A stretch of DNA of 64,000 nucleotides from Pseudomonas entomophila (GTDB lineage Bacteria > Pseudomonadota > Gammaproteobacteria > Pseudomonadales > Pseudomonadaceae): assembly GCF_029193575.1 (NCBI RefSeq), contig NZ_JARGCS010000012.1, forward strand, positions 310,001-374,000. The letters are read 5' to 3'. Shown piece by piece: positions 7,858-18,576 of the stretch. Numbering within the stretch: the first letter of the stretch is position 1; each line of letters opens with the position of its first letter. The notes beneath the pieces were generated by a model. The model was not told where the DNA came from. It searched no databases and saw nothing but the letters and a program-made list of their open reading frames with translations. A program made the translations under genes and the position numbers.

Positions 7858-9309
7858 TCAGAAGCCGTTGGGGGCGCGGGTGTGCCAGTCGGTGACTTGC
7901 TGGTAGCGGTGCGCGACGTTGAGCAGGCGGCCTTCCTGGAAGTACGGGGCCAGCAGTTGCACGCCCACCGGCAGGCCATCGACGAAGCCGGCGGGCATCG
8001 ACAGGCCCGGCAGGCCCGCCAGGTTGGCGGTGATGGTGTAGACGTCTTCCAGGTACGCGGCGACCGGGTCGGCGTTCTTGGCGCCGAGCTTCCAGGCCGG
8101 GTTCGGCGTGGTCGGGCCGACGATCAGGTCGACGCCTTCGAAGGCGGCCATGAAGTCGTTCTTGATCAGGCGGCGGATCTGCTGCGCCTTGACGTAGTAG
8201 GCGTCGTAGTAGCCGGCCGACAGGGCGTAGGTGCCGACCATGATGCGTCGTTGCACCTCGGTGCCGAAGCCTTCGCCACGCGAGCGCTTGTACAGGTCGG
8301 TGAGGTCTTTCGGCTCTTCGCAGCGGTGGCCGAAGCGCACGCCGTCGAAACGCGACAGGTTCGAGGAGGCTTCGGCCGGCGCGATCACGTAGTACGCCGG
8401 GATGGCGTGCTGCATGTTCGGCAGGCTGATTTCCTTGACCACCGCGCCGAGCTTTTCCAGCTCCTTGACGCTGGCCTGCACCAGCTCGGCGATGCGCGGG
8501 TCGAGCCCGGCGCCGAAGAACTCCTTCGGCAGGCCGATGCGCAGGCCCTGCAGCGAGGCGGTCAGGTTGGCCGAGTAGTCTGGCACCGGCTCGTCGACGC
8601 TGGTCGAGTCCTTGGCGTCGAAGCCGGCCATGCCTTGCAGCAGCAGCGCGCAGTCTTCGGCGGTGCGCGCCAGCGGGCCGCCCTGGTCGAGGCTCGAGGC
8701 GTAGGCGATCATGCCCCAGCGCGAAACGCGGCCATAGGTGGGCTTGAGGCCGGTGAGGTTGGTCAGCGCCGCTGGCTGGCGGATCGAGCCGCCGGTGTCG
8801 GTGCCGGTGGCGGCCGGCAGCAGGCGCGCGGCCACGGCGGCGGCCGAGCCGCCCGACGAGCCGCCAGGCACGTGCTCGAGGCTCCACGGGTTCTTCACCG
8901 CGCCGTAGTGACTGGACTCGTTGGCCGAACCCATGGCGAACTCGTCCATGTTGGTCTTGCCCAGCGAGACCATGCCGGCCTCGGCCAGCTTGGCGACCAC
9001 GGTGGCGTCGTACGGCGCCTTGAAGTTGTCGAGCATCTTCGAGCCGCAGCTGGTGCGGATGCCGGTGGTGCAGAACAGGTCCTTGTGGGCGATCGGCGCG
9101 CCCAGCAGCACCCCGGCCTCGCCAGCGGCGCGGCGGGCGTCGGCGGTGCGGGCCTGTTGCAGGGCCTGCTCCTCGGTGACGCTGATGAAGCTGTTGATCT
9201 GTGGGTCGAGTTGCTTGATGCGCGCCAGCAGGGCGCCGGTCAGCTCCTCGGAGGAAAACGACTTGTCGGCGAGTCCGCGGACGATCTCGGCCAGGGTCAG
9301 TTGATGCAT
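7858..9309 (-). CDS. gatA: Asp-tRNA(Asn)/Glu-tRNA(Gln) amidotransferase subunit A
   Basis: A 483-residue amidase-signature enzyme that releases ammonia from glutamine for GatB. The catalytic Ser-cisSer-Lys triad is visible as K76 (APIAHKDLF), S151 ([11 protein letters not shown]) and S175 ([10 protein letters not shown]), with the family's exact spacing. The protein is full length and shows no disruption. It lies between gatC (15 bases upstream) and gatB (11 bases downstream), as in other gammaproteobacteria. Confidence 0.97.
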   Translation of the reverse strand: MHQLTLAEIVRGLADKSFSSEELTGALLARIKQLDPQINSFISVTEEQALQQARTADARRAAGEAGVLLGAPIAHKDLFCTTGIRTSCGSKMLDNFKAPYDATVVAKLAEAGMVSLGKTNMDEFAMGSANESSHYGAVKNPWSLEHVPGGSSGGSAAAVAARLLPAATGTDTGGSIRQPAALTNLTGLKPTYGRVSRWGMIAYASSLDQGGPLARTAEDCALLLQGMAGFDAKDSTSVDEPVPDYSANLTASLQGLRIGLPKEFFGAGLDPRIAELVQASVKELEKLGAVVKEISLPNMQHAIPAYYVIAPAEASSNLSRFDGVRFGHRCEEPKDLTDLYKRSRGEGFGTEVQRRIMVGTYALSAGYYDAYYVKAQQIRRLIKNDFMAAFEGVDLIVGPTTPNPAWKLGAKNADPVAAYLEDVYTITANLAGLPGLSMPAGFVDGLPVGVQLLAPYFQEGRLLNVAHRYQQVTDWHTRAPNGF

Positions 9310-9324
9310 GGCAGGCTTTATCCC

Positions 9325-9612
9325 TTACTCGATGACTTTCGGAACCAGGTACAGACCGCTTTCGGTCGATGGCGCGATGGCTTGGTAGCGGTCGCGCTGG
9401 TTGCTTTCGGTGACCTGGTCGGGACGCAGGCGCTGGGTGGCCTCGAGGGGGTGGGCCAGGGGCTCGATGCCGGTGGTGTCGACGGCTTGCATCTGGTCGA
9501 CCAGCCCGAGAATACTGTTCAAGGCATCGGTAATGCGTGGCAGTTCGCTTTCATTCAGGCCCAGGCGGGCCAGGTGGGCGATCTTTTCCACGTCGGAGCG
9601 TTGAAGCGCCAT
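9325..9612 (-). CDS. gatC: Asp-tRNA(Asn)/Glu-tRNA(Gln) amidotransferase subunit C
   Basis: A 95-residue protein beginning [21 protein letters not shown], the standard GatC N-terminal helices, with the family segment [19 protein letters not shown] in its C-terminal half. GatC clamps GatA and GatB together. It is the first gene of the gatCAB operon, and its ATG follows GGAG at eight bases. It diverges from mreB across about 200 bases that must hold both promoters. Confidence 0.96.
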   Translation of the reverse strand: MALQRSDVEKIAHLARLGLNESELPRITDALNSILGLVDQMQAVDTTGIEPLAHPLEATQRLRPDQVTESNQRDRYQAIAPSTESGLYLVPKVIE

Positions 9613-9655
9613 GGGGATCTCCAGGGAAACAAAGAACGGATTGGGTCCGCGATGA

Positions 9656-10852
<1,197 letters not shown>

Positions 10853-10883
10853 TCCCGCGCGTCGGTTCCTGAAGGCCCGGTTT

Positions 10884-10910
10884 ACAGGTGGCACGCGCAG
10901 TGCTACCTGT
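10884..10910 (+). other. Hairpin between mreB and mreC
   Basis: ACAGGTGGCAC and GTGCTACCTGT can pair into an 11-base-pair stem (one G-U) around a five-base loop, starting 31 bases after the mreB stop. No T-run follows, so it is not a standard terminator. It may be an mRNA processing or partial-attenuation element that lowers mreCD relative to mreB. Confidence 0.5.
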
Positions 10911-11012
10911 ATGTGCTGGCTGGCGTCCGTTGGGCGCCGTTTCCGTCAACCCGCAGGCCGGCCGGTGCATCGCGCCATGGCCGCCTGAGTCGTCGTCCAC
11001 GAGGAACGGCCC

Positions 11013-12041
11013 ATTAAACCGCTTTTCTCCAAGGGCCCTTCGCTGGGCGTTCGTCTGCTCGTGCTGGTGGTGCTGTCGATCGCGCTGATGGTGGTCGACT
11101 CGCGCTTCGACGTGCTCAAGCCGGTGCGCAGCCAGATGGGGCTGGTGCTGATGGAATCCTATTGGGTCACCGACCTGCCGCAGCGCGCCTGGCAGGGCGT
11201 GGCCGGCCAGTTCGGCAGCCGCACCGAGCTGATCGCCGAAAACGAAAAGCTCAAGACCGAGGCCCTGCTGTTGCAGGGGCGCCTGCAGAAGCTGGCGGCC
11301 CTGACCGAGCAGAACGTGCGCCTGCGCGAGCTGCTGAACTCTTCGGCGCTGGTCAACGAGAAGGTCGAGGTGGCCGAGCTGATCGGCGTTGACCCCAACC
11401 CATTCACCCACCGCATCCTGATCAACAAGGGCGAGCGCGACGGCGTATTCCTCGGCCAGCCGGTGCTCGACGCCCGTGGCCTGATGGGCCAGGTGGTCGA
11501 GCTGATGCCCTACACCTCACGGGTGCTGCTGCTGACCGATACCACCCACAGCATTCCGGTGCAGGTCAACCGTAATGGCCTGCGTGCCATCGCCAGCGGC
11601 ACCGGCAACCCCGAGCGCCTGGAGCTGCGCCATGTGGCCGACACCGCTGACATCAAGGAAGGCGACCTGCTGGTGAGTTCCGGCATGGGCCAGCGCTTCC
11701 CGGCCGGCTACCCGGTGGCCACGGTCAACGAAGTGATCCACGATTCCGGCCAGCCGTTCGCCATCGTTCGCGCCATCCCCACGGCAGCGCTCAACCGCAG
11801 CCGCTACATGCTGCTGGTGTTCAGCGACCGGCGCAGCCCCGAGCAGCGGGCCACCGAAGCCGCGATCGCCCAGGAAGAGGCCGATCGCAAAGGCACCGTG
11901 AACCCCGCGCCGGCTACCCCGGCACCGGCCGCTGCGCCTGCTGCTGCGACCACCCCGCCTGCCGCCGCCCCCGCGCCTGCCCATGGTTCGGCCCAGTCTC
12001 ACCCGGCCGCCGCCGCGCCGGCCCAACCCCGGAGAGAATGA
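11013..12041 (+). CDS. mreC: Rod-shape determining protein MreC, AUU start
   Basis: A 342-residue inner-membrane protein with one N-terminal membrane helix, a coiled coil (about residues 65-110), the paired beta-barrel MreC domain (about 110-270) and an Ala/Pro-rich periplasmic tail. It joins MreB filaments to the elongasome. The N-terminus IKPLFSKGPSLGVRLLVLVV is what MreC proteins of this genus look like, but its first codon is ATT (11013-11015), preceded by AGGA at seven bases. No ATG, GTG or TTG lies in frame between it and a GTG at 11061, which has no Shine-Dalgarno site and would cut into the membrane helix. The stop overlaps mreD by four bases. Confidence 0.92.
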   Translation: MKPLFSKGPSLGVRLLVLVVLSIALMVVDSRFDVLKPVRSQMGLVLMESYWVTDLPQRAWQGVAGQFGSRTELIAENEKLKTEALLLQGRLQKLAALTEQNVRLRELLNSSALVNEKVEVAELIGVDPNPFTHRILINKGERDGVFLGQPVLDARGLMGQVVELMPYTSRVLLLTDTTHSIPVQVNRNGLRAIASGTGNPERLELRHVADTADIKEGDLLVSSGMGQRFPAGYPVATVNEVIHDSGQPFAIVRAIPTAALNRSRYMLLVFSDRRSPEQRATEAAIAQEEADRKGTVNPAPATPAPAAAPAAATTPPAAAPAPAHGSAQSHPAAAAPAQPRRE

Positions 12042-12529
12042 TGGCTGGCACCCGCAGCAGAAACGGCTGGGCCATCTGGCTGACCTTCGTCATCGGCTTG
12101 TTGCTCAGCGTCACGCCCATGCCGCAGTTCATGGAAGTGTTCCGTCCGATGTGGCTGGCGCTGTTGCTGGCGTTCTGGACCCTGGCGGTGCCAAACAAGG
12201 TCGGCATGACCACCGCCTTCCTGCTCGGTCTGGCCGAAGACGTGCTGTACGGCACGTTGCTCGGGCAGAACGCGCTGATCCTCACGCTCATCACCTTCCT
12301 GGTGCTGTCGCTGCAGCAGCGCCTGCGCATGTTCCCGATGTGGCAACAGAGCCTGGTGATCCTGGTGGTGTTCGGCATTGCCCAGTTGATCCAGCTGTGG
12401 CTCAGCGCGCTGACCGGCAACCGCCTGCCAACCCTGGCGCTGGTGTGGTCGGCGGTGATCAGCGCCTTGCTCTGGCCATGGATCAGCTTCGCCTTGCGCG
12501 ACATGCGCCGGCGCTTGCACATCAACTGA
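12038..12529 (+). CDS. mreD: Rod-shape determining membrane protein MreD
   Basis: A 163-residue protein with about five or six membrane helices and the MreD motif TAFLLGLAEDVLYGTLLGQNAL. It completes the MreBCD elongation complex. Its ATG overlaps the mreC stop in an ATGA arrangement, which indicates translational coupling. The next gene, maf, follows after 32 bases. Confidence 0.95.
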   Translation: MMAGTRSRNGWAIWLTFVIGLLLSVTPMPQFMEVFRPMWLALLLAFWTLAVPNKVGMTTAFLLGLAEDVLYGTLLGQNALILTLITFLVLSLQQRLRMFPMWQQSLVILVVFGIAQLIQLWLSALTGNRLPTLALVWSAVISALLWPWISFALRDMRRRLHIN

Positions 12530-12561
12530 CGGCTCGCCGCCGCTGACAGGGAGACGTCTAC

Positions 12562-13161
12562 ATGACCGCGCTGTACCTCGCCTCAGGCTCCCCACGCCGC
12601 CGTGAACTGCTGGCCCAGATCGGCGTGCCGTTCACTGTCGTCAGCGCCCCCGTCGACGAAACGCCTTTGCCCGATGAGGCCGCTGCCGCCTACGTCGAAC
12701 GCCTGGCGCGGGCCAAGGCGGTGGCCGGCTTCGGCCAACTGGTCGGCCCGGGCGTAGCGCTTGGCGCCGACACCGCCGTCGTGCTCGACGGCGCCATTCT
12801 CGGCAAGCCCGAGAACCGCGAGGACGCCCTGGCGATGCTGGGCGACCTGTCCGGGCGCGAACACCAGGTGCTCACCGCCGTGGCGCTGACCGATGGCCAG
12901 CGCAGCCTGAGCCTGTGCGTGGCCAGCACCGTGCGCTTTCGCGCCATCTCCTTCGACGAAGCCTGGCGCTACTGGGCCAGCGGCGAACCCGCCGACAAAG
13001 CCGGTGGCTACGCTATCCAAGGCCTGGGCGCGGTGTTCGTCACGGGCCTGGAAGGCAGCTACTCGGCGGTGGTCGGCCTGCCGCTGAGCGAGACCGCCGA
13101 CCTGCTCGGCCAATTCGGCATCGCCTGCTGGCAGCCACTCGAGGATTCAGCAGCGCCCTAG
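12562..13161 (+). CDS. maf: Maf-family nucleotide pyrophosphatase (dTTP/UTP type)
   Basis: A 199-residue house-cleaning enzyme that hydrolyses dTTP/UTP and some modified pyrimidine nucleotides to the monophosphate. It starts with the substrate-binding motif [12 protein letters not shown] and has [20 protein letters not shown] and the catalytic-region [12 protein letters not shown], which is typical of the YhdE/Maf-a branch. AGGGAG lies upstream of the ATG. Its place between mreD and rng is conserved in gammaproteobacteria. Confidence 0.94.
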   Translation: MTALYLASGSPRRRELLAQIGVPFTVVSAPVDETPLPDEAAAAYVERLARAKAVAGFGQLVGPGVALGADTAVVLDGAILGKPENREDALAMLGDLSGREHQVLTAVALTDGQRSLSLCVASTVRFRAISFDEAWRYWASGEPADKAGGYAIQGLGAVFVTGLEGSYSAVVGLPLSETADLLGQFGIACWQPLEDSAAP

Positions 13162-13215
13162 CCAGCCACCCGACAGCGATCCATCATTACCCAAGACCTT
13201 TGACGAGAGCCTGCC

Positions 13216-14673
13216 ATGAGTGAAGAGATCCTGATCAACATCACCCCGATGGAGTCGCGCGTGGCAGTGGTGGAAAACGGTGTCCTGCAGGAGGTGCACG
13301 TCGAGCGCACCCAGCGCCGCGGGATCGTCGGCAATATCTACAAGGGCAAGGTGGTTCGTGTGCTGCCGGGCATGCAGGCGGCGTTCGTCGACATCGGCCT
13401 GGAACGCGCCGCGTTCATCCACGCTTCGGAAATCTCCCAGCGCGAAGGCTCGGCGGTGGAGACCATCACCGCCCTGGTGCACGAGGGCCAGGCCCTGGTG
13501 GTGCAGGTGACCAAGGACCCGATCGGCACCAAGGGCGCGCGCCTGACCACCCAGCTGTCGATTCCCTCGCGCTACTTGGTGTACATGCCGCGCAGCAGCC
13601 ATGTCGGCATTTCCCTGAAGATCGAGGACGAAGCCGAGCGTGACCGTCTCAAGCAGGTGGTCAGCGACAGCATGGACAAGGAAAACATCAAGGACGCCGG
13701 GGGGTTCATCCTGCGCACCGCCGCCGAGGGCGCGCGGGCCGAGGACATTCTCCAGGACATCCGCTACCTGCGCCGTCTGTGGGAGCAGATCGGCGCGCAG
13801 ATCCAGACCTGCGGCGCGCCCACGGTGATCTATGAAGACCTGGGCCTGGCCCTGCGCACCCTGCGTGACCTGGTCAACCCGAAGATCGAGAAGATCCGCA
13901 TCGATTCCCGGGAGACCTTCCAGAAAACCACGCAGTTCGTGGCCGAATTGATGCCGGAGATCGCCGACCGCCTGGAGCACTACCCGGGCGAGCGGCCGAT
14001 CTTCGACCTGTATGGCGTCGAGGATGAGATCCAGCGTGCACTGGAGCGCAAGGTGCCGCTCAAGTCCGGCGGCTACCTGGTGGTCGACCCGGCCGAGGCG
14101 ATGACCACCATCGACGTCAACACCGGCGCCTTCGTCGGCCACCGCAACCTTGAAGAGACCATCTTCAAGACCAACCTGGAAGCGGCGACCGCCATCGCCC
14201 GGCAACTGCGCCTGCGCAACATCGGCGGGATCATCATCATCGACTTCATCGACATGGAGGACGAGGAGCACCAGCGCCAGGTCCTGCGTACCCTGGAGAA
14301 GCAGCTCGAGCGCGACCATGCCAAGACCAACATCATCGGCATCACCGAGCTGGGCCTGGTGCAGATGACCCGCAAGCGCACCCGCGAAAGCCTTGAGCAG
14401 GTGCTGTGCGAGCCGTGCGTCGCCTGCCAGGGGCGTGGCAAGCTGAAAACCCCCGAGACGGTGTGCTACGAGATCTTCCGCGAAATCCTGCGCGAGGCGC
14501 GCGCTTACCAAGCCGAGGGCTACCGGGTGCTGGCCAACCAGAAGGTGGTCGACCGCCTGCTCGATGAAGAGTCAGGCAACGTCGCCGAATTGGAGACGTT
14601 CATCGGGCGAACCATTCGCTTCCAGGTCGAGTCCATGTATTCCCAGGAACAATACGATGTGGTGCTGCTCTGA
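13216..14673 (+). CDS. rng: Ribonuclease G
   Basis: The 485-residue length is right for RNase G rather than the much longer RNase E. An S1 domain (about residues 37-125) is followed by the RNase H-like and DNase I-like catalytic regions. The metal-binding aspartates are in TTIDVNTGAFVG and IIIIDFIDM. A zinc-link cysteine cluster (C398, C401, C404) lies in CEPCVACQGRGK. It trims the 5' end of 16S rRNA and degrades some mRNAs. It follows maf by 54 bases in the mre-maf-rng-yhdP cluster. Confidence 0.97.
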   Translation: MSEEILINITPMESRVAVVENGVLQEVHVERTQRRGIVGNIYKGKVVRVLPGMQAAFVDIGLERAAFIHASEISQREGSAVETITALVHEGQALVVQVTKDPIGTKGARLTTQLSIPSRYLVYMPRSSHVGISLKIEDEAERDRLKQVVSDSMDKENIKDAGGFILRTAAEGARAEDILQDIRYLRRLWEQIGAQIQTCGAPTVIYEDLGLALRTLRDLVNPKIEKIRIDSRETFQKTTQFVAELMPEIADRLEHYPGERPIFDLYGVEDEIQRALERKVPLKSGGYLVVDPAEAMTTIDVNTGAFVGHRNLEETIFKTNLEAATAIARQLRLRNIGGIIIIDFIDMEDEEHQRQVLRTLEKQLERDHAKTNIIGITELGLVQMTRKRTRESLEQVLCEPCVACQGRGKLKTPETVCYEIFREILREARAYQAEGYRVLANQKVVDRLLDEESGNVAELETFIGRTIRFQVESMYSQEQYDVVLL

Positions 14674-14752
14674 CGCGTTCTGAAACCTTTCGCCCGGTGG
14701 CGAAAACTCCGCTTCGGACCATAGTTAATGGACGACTTGGAGGGCCACGGCC

Positions 14753-17700
14753 ATGGAACGTCTGACCCGCGTTCTGGGCGCCTTGACCCGCTGGGGGCTG
14801 GGATTGTGCGCCCTGTTGGCGGTGCTGGTGGCGCTGTATGTCAGCCTCGGTCGGCAATTGGCACCCCTGGTTGCCGAATACCGCGCCGACGTTGAAGACA
14901 AGGCCGAGCAGGCCTTGGGCCTGCCGGTGCATATCGGTGCCCTGGAGGGCCGTTGGAGCGGCCTGGCGCCAGTGCTGCGGGTACGCGATCTGCAACTGGG
15001 TGAGGGGCAGGCGGCCCTGCGTCTGGACGACGTCAAGCTGGTACCCGACCTCTGGGCCAGCCTCAAGGCCCGAGAGGTGCGCCTGGCGCGTATCCAGCTT
15101 GGTGGCCTGCAACTGATCATGCATGAGGACGCCCAAGGCGTCTGGACCCTCGAAGGCCTGCCCAAGACCGGCGACCAGCCCCTGGATCCGGCCCAGGCGC
15201 TGCAGCGCTTGCAGCAGCTGGGGCGGATCGACGTGTTCGATAGCCAGGTGACCTTCCAGCCATGGCGGCGCGACTCCATCACTCTCACCTACGTCAGCCT
15301 AGGCTTGCAGGCCGGCGCGTCGCGCCAGCGCCTGGAACTGCGCGCCACGCTGCCCGATGGGCAGCCGCTGGCGATGAACCTGCGCAGTCGTGCCAGCGCC
15401 GACAACTGGCGCGAGGGTCGGGTCGAGGTCTACCTGAGCCTGCCGCAGAGCGACTGGGCACGCTGGTTGCCGCCAGCCCTGCTGGGGCAGTGGCGGGCCA
15501 AGACGCTGCGTGCTGGCGGCGAATTCTGGATCGACTGGAGCCATGGCCAGTTGCAACGCGCGGTGGCCCGTCTCAATGCGCCGCAACTGCGCGGCGCCTA
15601 CGCCGGGCGCAAGGCGGTGACCCTCGACAACCTGGCGTTGTCCAGCTGGCTGCGGCGCACCGACGAAGGCTACCAGTTGGTGGTCGACTCGCTGGCCGCG
15701 AACATTGGCCAGACCCGTTGGGAAACGCACCTGCAAGCCCGCCAGCAGTTGGGCAAGGTGCCTGAGGAGGAAACCTGGCAGGTGCAGGCCGACCGCCTCG
15801 ACCTCACCCCGCTGACCCCACTGATCGATGCCCTGGCGCCGCTGCCGGACAACCTCATGACCGTGGTCGATGCGCTGCAGGTCACGGGGGCGCTGCGCAA
15901 CGTGCGCCTGGACGTGCGCCCCAAGGCCGAGGGCGACCAGCGCTTGCAGTTCGCCGCCAACCTGGAGAAGGTCGGCTTCGACGCGTACCACGGCGCCCCG
16001 GCCGCCGGTAACGTCTCCGGCAGCATCAGCGGCGACCTCGGTCATGGCGAGCTGCGCCTGGATACGGAAGCGTTCATGCTGCACTTGTACCCGATCTTCG
16101 GCAAACCCTGGCATTACCCGAAAGCCAACGCGCGCCTCACCTGGGCCCTGGACAAGGAAGGTTTCACCCTGGTCGCCCCGTACATCAAGGTGCTGGGCGA
16201 CGAGGGCAAGATCGCCGCGGACTTCCTCATCCGCCTGAAATTCGCCCCCGGTCACGAAGACTACATGGACCTGCGCGTCGGCCTCACCGAGGGCGATGGG
16301 CGCTATACCGCCAAGTACCTGCCCGAGGTGCTCAGCCCGGCGCTCGACGAGTGGCTGCGCAGCGCTATCGTCAAGGGCGCGGTCGATGAAGGCTATTTCC
16401 AGTACCAAGGGTCGCTGAACCACGATGCGCCGGCGCATGCTCGCAGCATCAGCCTGTTCTTCAAGGTCCACGACGCGGCGCTGGACTTCCAGCCTGGCTG
16501 GCCGCAGGTGCAGCAGGTCGACGGCAACGTCTACATCGAAGACACCGGCGTGCGTATCAAGGCCAGCAAGGGCCTGTTGCTCGACACCCAGGTGAGCGAC
16601 GTCAGTGTGAACATCCCCCATGTCGAGGGCGACCAGCACAGCCACCTGTACCTGGACGGCGACTTCGACGGCAGCCTCGGCGATGGTCTTAAGATTCTCA
16701 AGGAAGCGCCCATTGGCACCGGCGAGATCTTCGCGGGCTGGGAGGGCGAGGGGCCGCTCGAGGGTAAGGTCAAGCTCGATATCCCCCTGGCCCATGGCGT
16801 GCGCCCCAAGGTGCTGGTGGACTTCGCCACCCACGACGCCAAGCTCAAGGTTGCCCCGCCCAGCCTGGAGTTGAGCCGGCTGAAGGGTGACTTCAGCTTC
16901 GACTTTGACAAGGGGCTGAGCGGCAAGGACATCAGGTTGCAGGCGTTCGACAAGCCCGTCACCGCGCAAATCTTCGCCGAGGGCCAGCCCGGGCAGATCC
17001 AGACCCGCATCAACGCCAGCGGCCAGGTGCCCCTCAAGGCGCTGACCGATTGGTTGCAATTCACCCAGCCACTGCCGGCCAGCGGCGAGCTGCCGTATCA
17101 GTTGCAGGTCGACCTTGGTGGCCGCGACAATCGGTTGACCGTCAACTCCTCGCTCAAAGGCCTGGCGATCGACTTGCCCGAACCGTTCGGCAAGGCACCG
17201 GCCGACGTGCGCGACAGCCGTTTCAGCATGAACCTGCAAGGCGCCGAGCGGCGTTTCGACGCCAGTTACGCCGACCTTGCGCGCTTCGCCTACGCCGCCC
17301 CGTTGGACAAGCTGGCCCAGGGGCGCGGGGAACTGCTGCTGGGCAGCGGCGAGGCGACGTTGCCCGCTGGCCAGGGGCTGCGTGTACGCGGTCGGGTGGA
17401 AACCCTCGACCTCGGCCCGTGGCAACAACAGATGGAACGGTTTGCCGGCCAGGACCCTGGCGGCAGCGCCCGGCAGAGCCTGCAAGGGGTCGACCTGAGC
17501 ATCGGCCAGCTCAAGGCCTTTGGGCTGGACCTCAACCAGGCCGTGGTGCGCCTGGCGCGTGGCGGCGGGGCCTGGGACCTGCGTCTGGACAGCAGGGAAG
17601 TTATCGGTAACGCGCGTATTCCCGACGCCAAGGTCGCGCCCATGGTCGTGCGCCTGCAAACCCTGCGCCTGCCGCCGGCAGATGCCGAGCAAGAGCAGGC

Positions 17701-18568
17701 CGAGGATGCCCCGGACCCGCTGGCCAGCTTCGACCCACACAAGACCCCAGCCCTGGACCTGACCATCGACAAGCTCTACCGCGGCGATGACCTGTACGGC
17801 AGCGCGGCGGTCAAATTGCGGCCAACCTCGCGTGGCATGTCCCTGGACGACATCGACCTCGACCTGAAGGGCCTGCGCATCGACGGCAGCGGCGGCTGGG
17901 ACGGCGTGCCCGGTAACAGTTCGAGCTGGTACAAGGGGCGCCTGGATGGCAAGAACCTCGCCGACGTGCTCAGCGCCTGGGGCTTCGCGCCGACCGTCAC
18001 CAGCCGCGACTTCCGCATGGACGTCGACGGCCGCTGGCCGGGCTCGCCGGCCTGGGTTGGCCTCAAGCGCTTCTCCGGCAGCCTCGATGCCGCGTTGCGC
18101 ACCGGCCAGTTCGTCGAAGTCGAGGGCAGCGCCCAGGCCCTGCGGGTGTTCGGCCTGCTCAATTTCAACTCGATTGGCCGGCGGCTGCGCCTGGACTTCT
18201 CCGACCTGTTCGACAAAGGCCTGGCCTATGACCGGGTCAAGGGCCTGCTGGTGGCCAGTGACGGTGTCTACGTGACCCGCGAGCCGATCACCGTCACCGG
18301 GCCTTCGAGCAACTTCGAGCTGGACGGCACCCTGGACATGGTCCGCGACCGGGTCGACGCCAACCTGCAGGTAACCCTGCCGGTGACCAACAACCTGCCG
18401 CTGGCGGCGCTGATCGTTGGCGCGCCAGCGATCGGTGGCGCACTGTTCCTGGTCGACCGGTTGATCGGCGACCGCGTGGCACGCTTCGCCAGCGTGCATT
18501 ACCGCGTCGAAGGGCCGTGGAAAGAGCCTAGAATCACCTTTGTGAAACCTTTCGAGAAATCGCGCTAG
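14753..18568 (+). CDS. yhdP: YhdP-family AsmA-like inter-membrane phospholipid transport protein
   Basis: A 1271-residue protein with one N-terminal membrane helix (about residues 15-35) and a long periplasmic part made of repeating beta segments, ending in the AsmA-like C-terminal domain (TLDMVRDRVDANLQVTLPV). YhdP, TamB and YdbH form bridges through which phospholipids reach the outer membrane. The length matches the family. GGAGG lies ten bases upstream of the ATG. The stop is eight bases before the amidase gene, so the two are translated from one mRNA. Confidence 0.92.
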   Translation: MERLTRVLGALTRWGLGLCALLAVLVALYVSLGRQLAPLVAEYRADVEDKAEQALGLPVHIGALEGRWSGLAPVLRVRDLQLGEGQAALRLDDVKLVPDLWASLKAREVRLARIQLGGLQLIMHEDAQGVWTLEGLPKTGDQPLDPAQALQRLQQLGRIDVFDSQVTFQPWRRDSITLTYVSLGLQAGASRQRLELRATLPDGQPLAMNLRSRASADNWREGRVEVYLSLPQSDWARWLPPALLGQWRAKTLRAGGEFWIDWSHGQLQRAVARLNAPQLRGAYAGRKAVTLDNLALSSWLRRTDEGYQLVVDSLAANIGQTRWETHLQARQQLGKVPEEETWQVQADRLDLTPLTPLIDALAPLPDNLMTVVDALQVTGALRNVRLDVRPKAEGDQRLQFAANLEKVGFDAYHGAPAAGNVSGSISGDLGHGELRLDTEAFMLHLYPIFGKPWHYPKANARLTWALDKEGFTLVAPYIKVLGDEGKIAADFLIRLKFAPGHEDYMDLRVGLTEGDGRYTAKYLPEVLSPALDEWLRSAIVKGAVDEGYFQYQGSLNHDAPAHARSISLFFKVHDAALDFQPGWPQVQQVDGNVYIEDTGVRIKASKGLLLDTQVSDVSVNIPHVEGDQHSHLYLDGDFDGSLGDGLKILKEAPIGTGEIFAGWEGEGPLEGKVKLDIPLAHGVRPKVLVDFATHDAKLKVAPPSLELSRLKGDFSFDFDKGLSGKDIRLQAFDKPVTAQIFAEGQPGQIQTRINASGQVPLKALTDWLQFTQPLPASGELPYQLQVDLGGRDNRLTVNSSLKGLAIDLPEPFGKAPADVRDSRFSMNLQGAERRFDASYADLARFAYAAPLDKLAQGRGELLLGSGEATLPAGQGLRVRGRVETLDLGPWQQQMERFAGQDPGGSARQSLQGVDLSIGQLKAFGLDLNQAVVRLARGGGAWDLRLDSREVIGNARIPDAKVAPMVVRLQTLRLPPADAEQEQAEDAPDPLASFDPHKTPALDLTIDKLYRGDDLYGSAAVKLRPTSRGMSLDDIDLDLKGLRIDGSGGWDGVPGNSSSWYKGRLDGKNLADVLSAWGFAPTVTSRDFRMDVDGRWPGSPAWVGLKRFSGSLDAALRTGQFVEVEGSAQALRVFGLLNFNSIGRRLRLDFSDLFDKGLAYDRVKGLLVASDGVYVTREPITVTGPSSNFELDGTLDMVRDRVDANLQVTLPVTNNLPLAALIVGAPAIGGALFLVDRLIGDRVARFASVHYRVEGPWKEPRITFVKPFEKSR

Positions 18569-18576
18569 GAGTGCTC

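Noticed and set aside
11061..12041. mreC starting at GTG 11061
   Set aside because: No ribosome-binding site and a truncated membrane helix; ATT 11013 is better supported.
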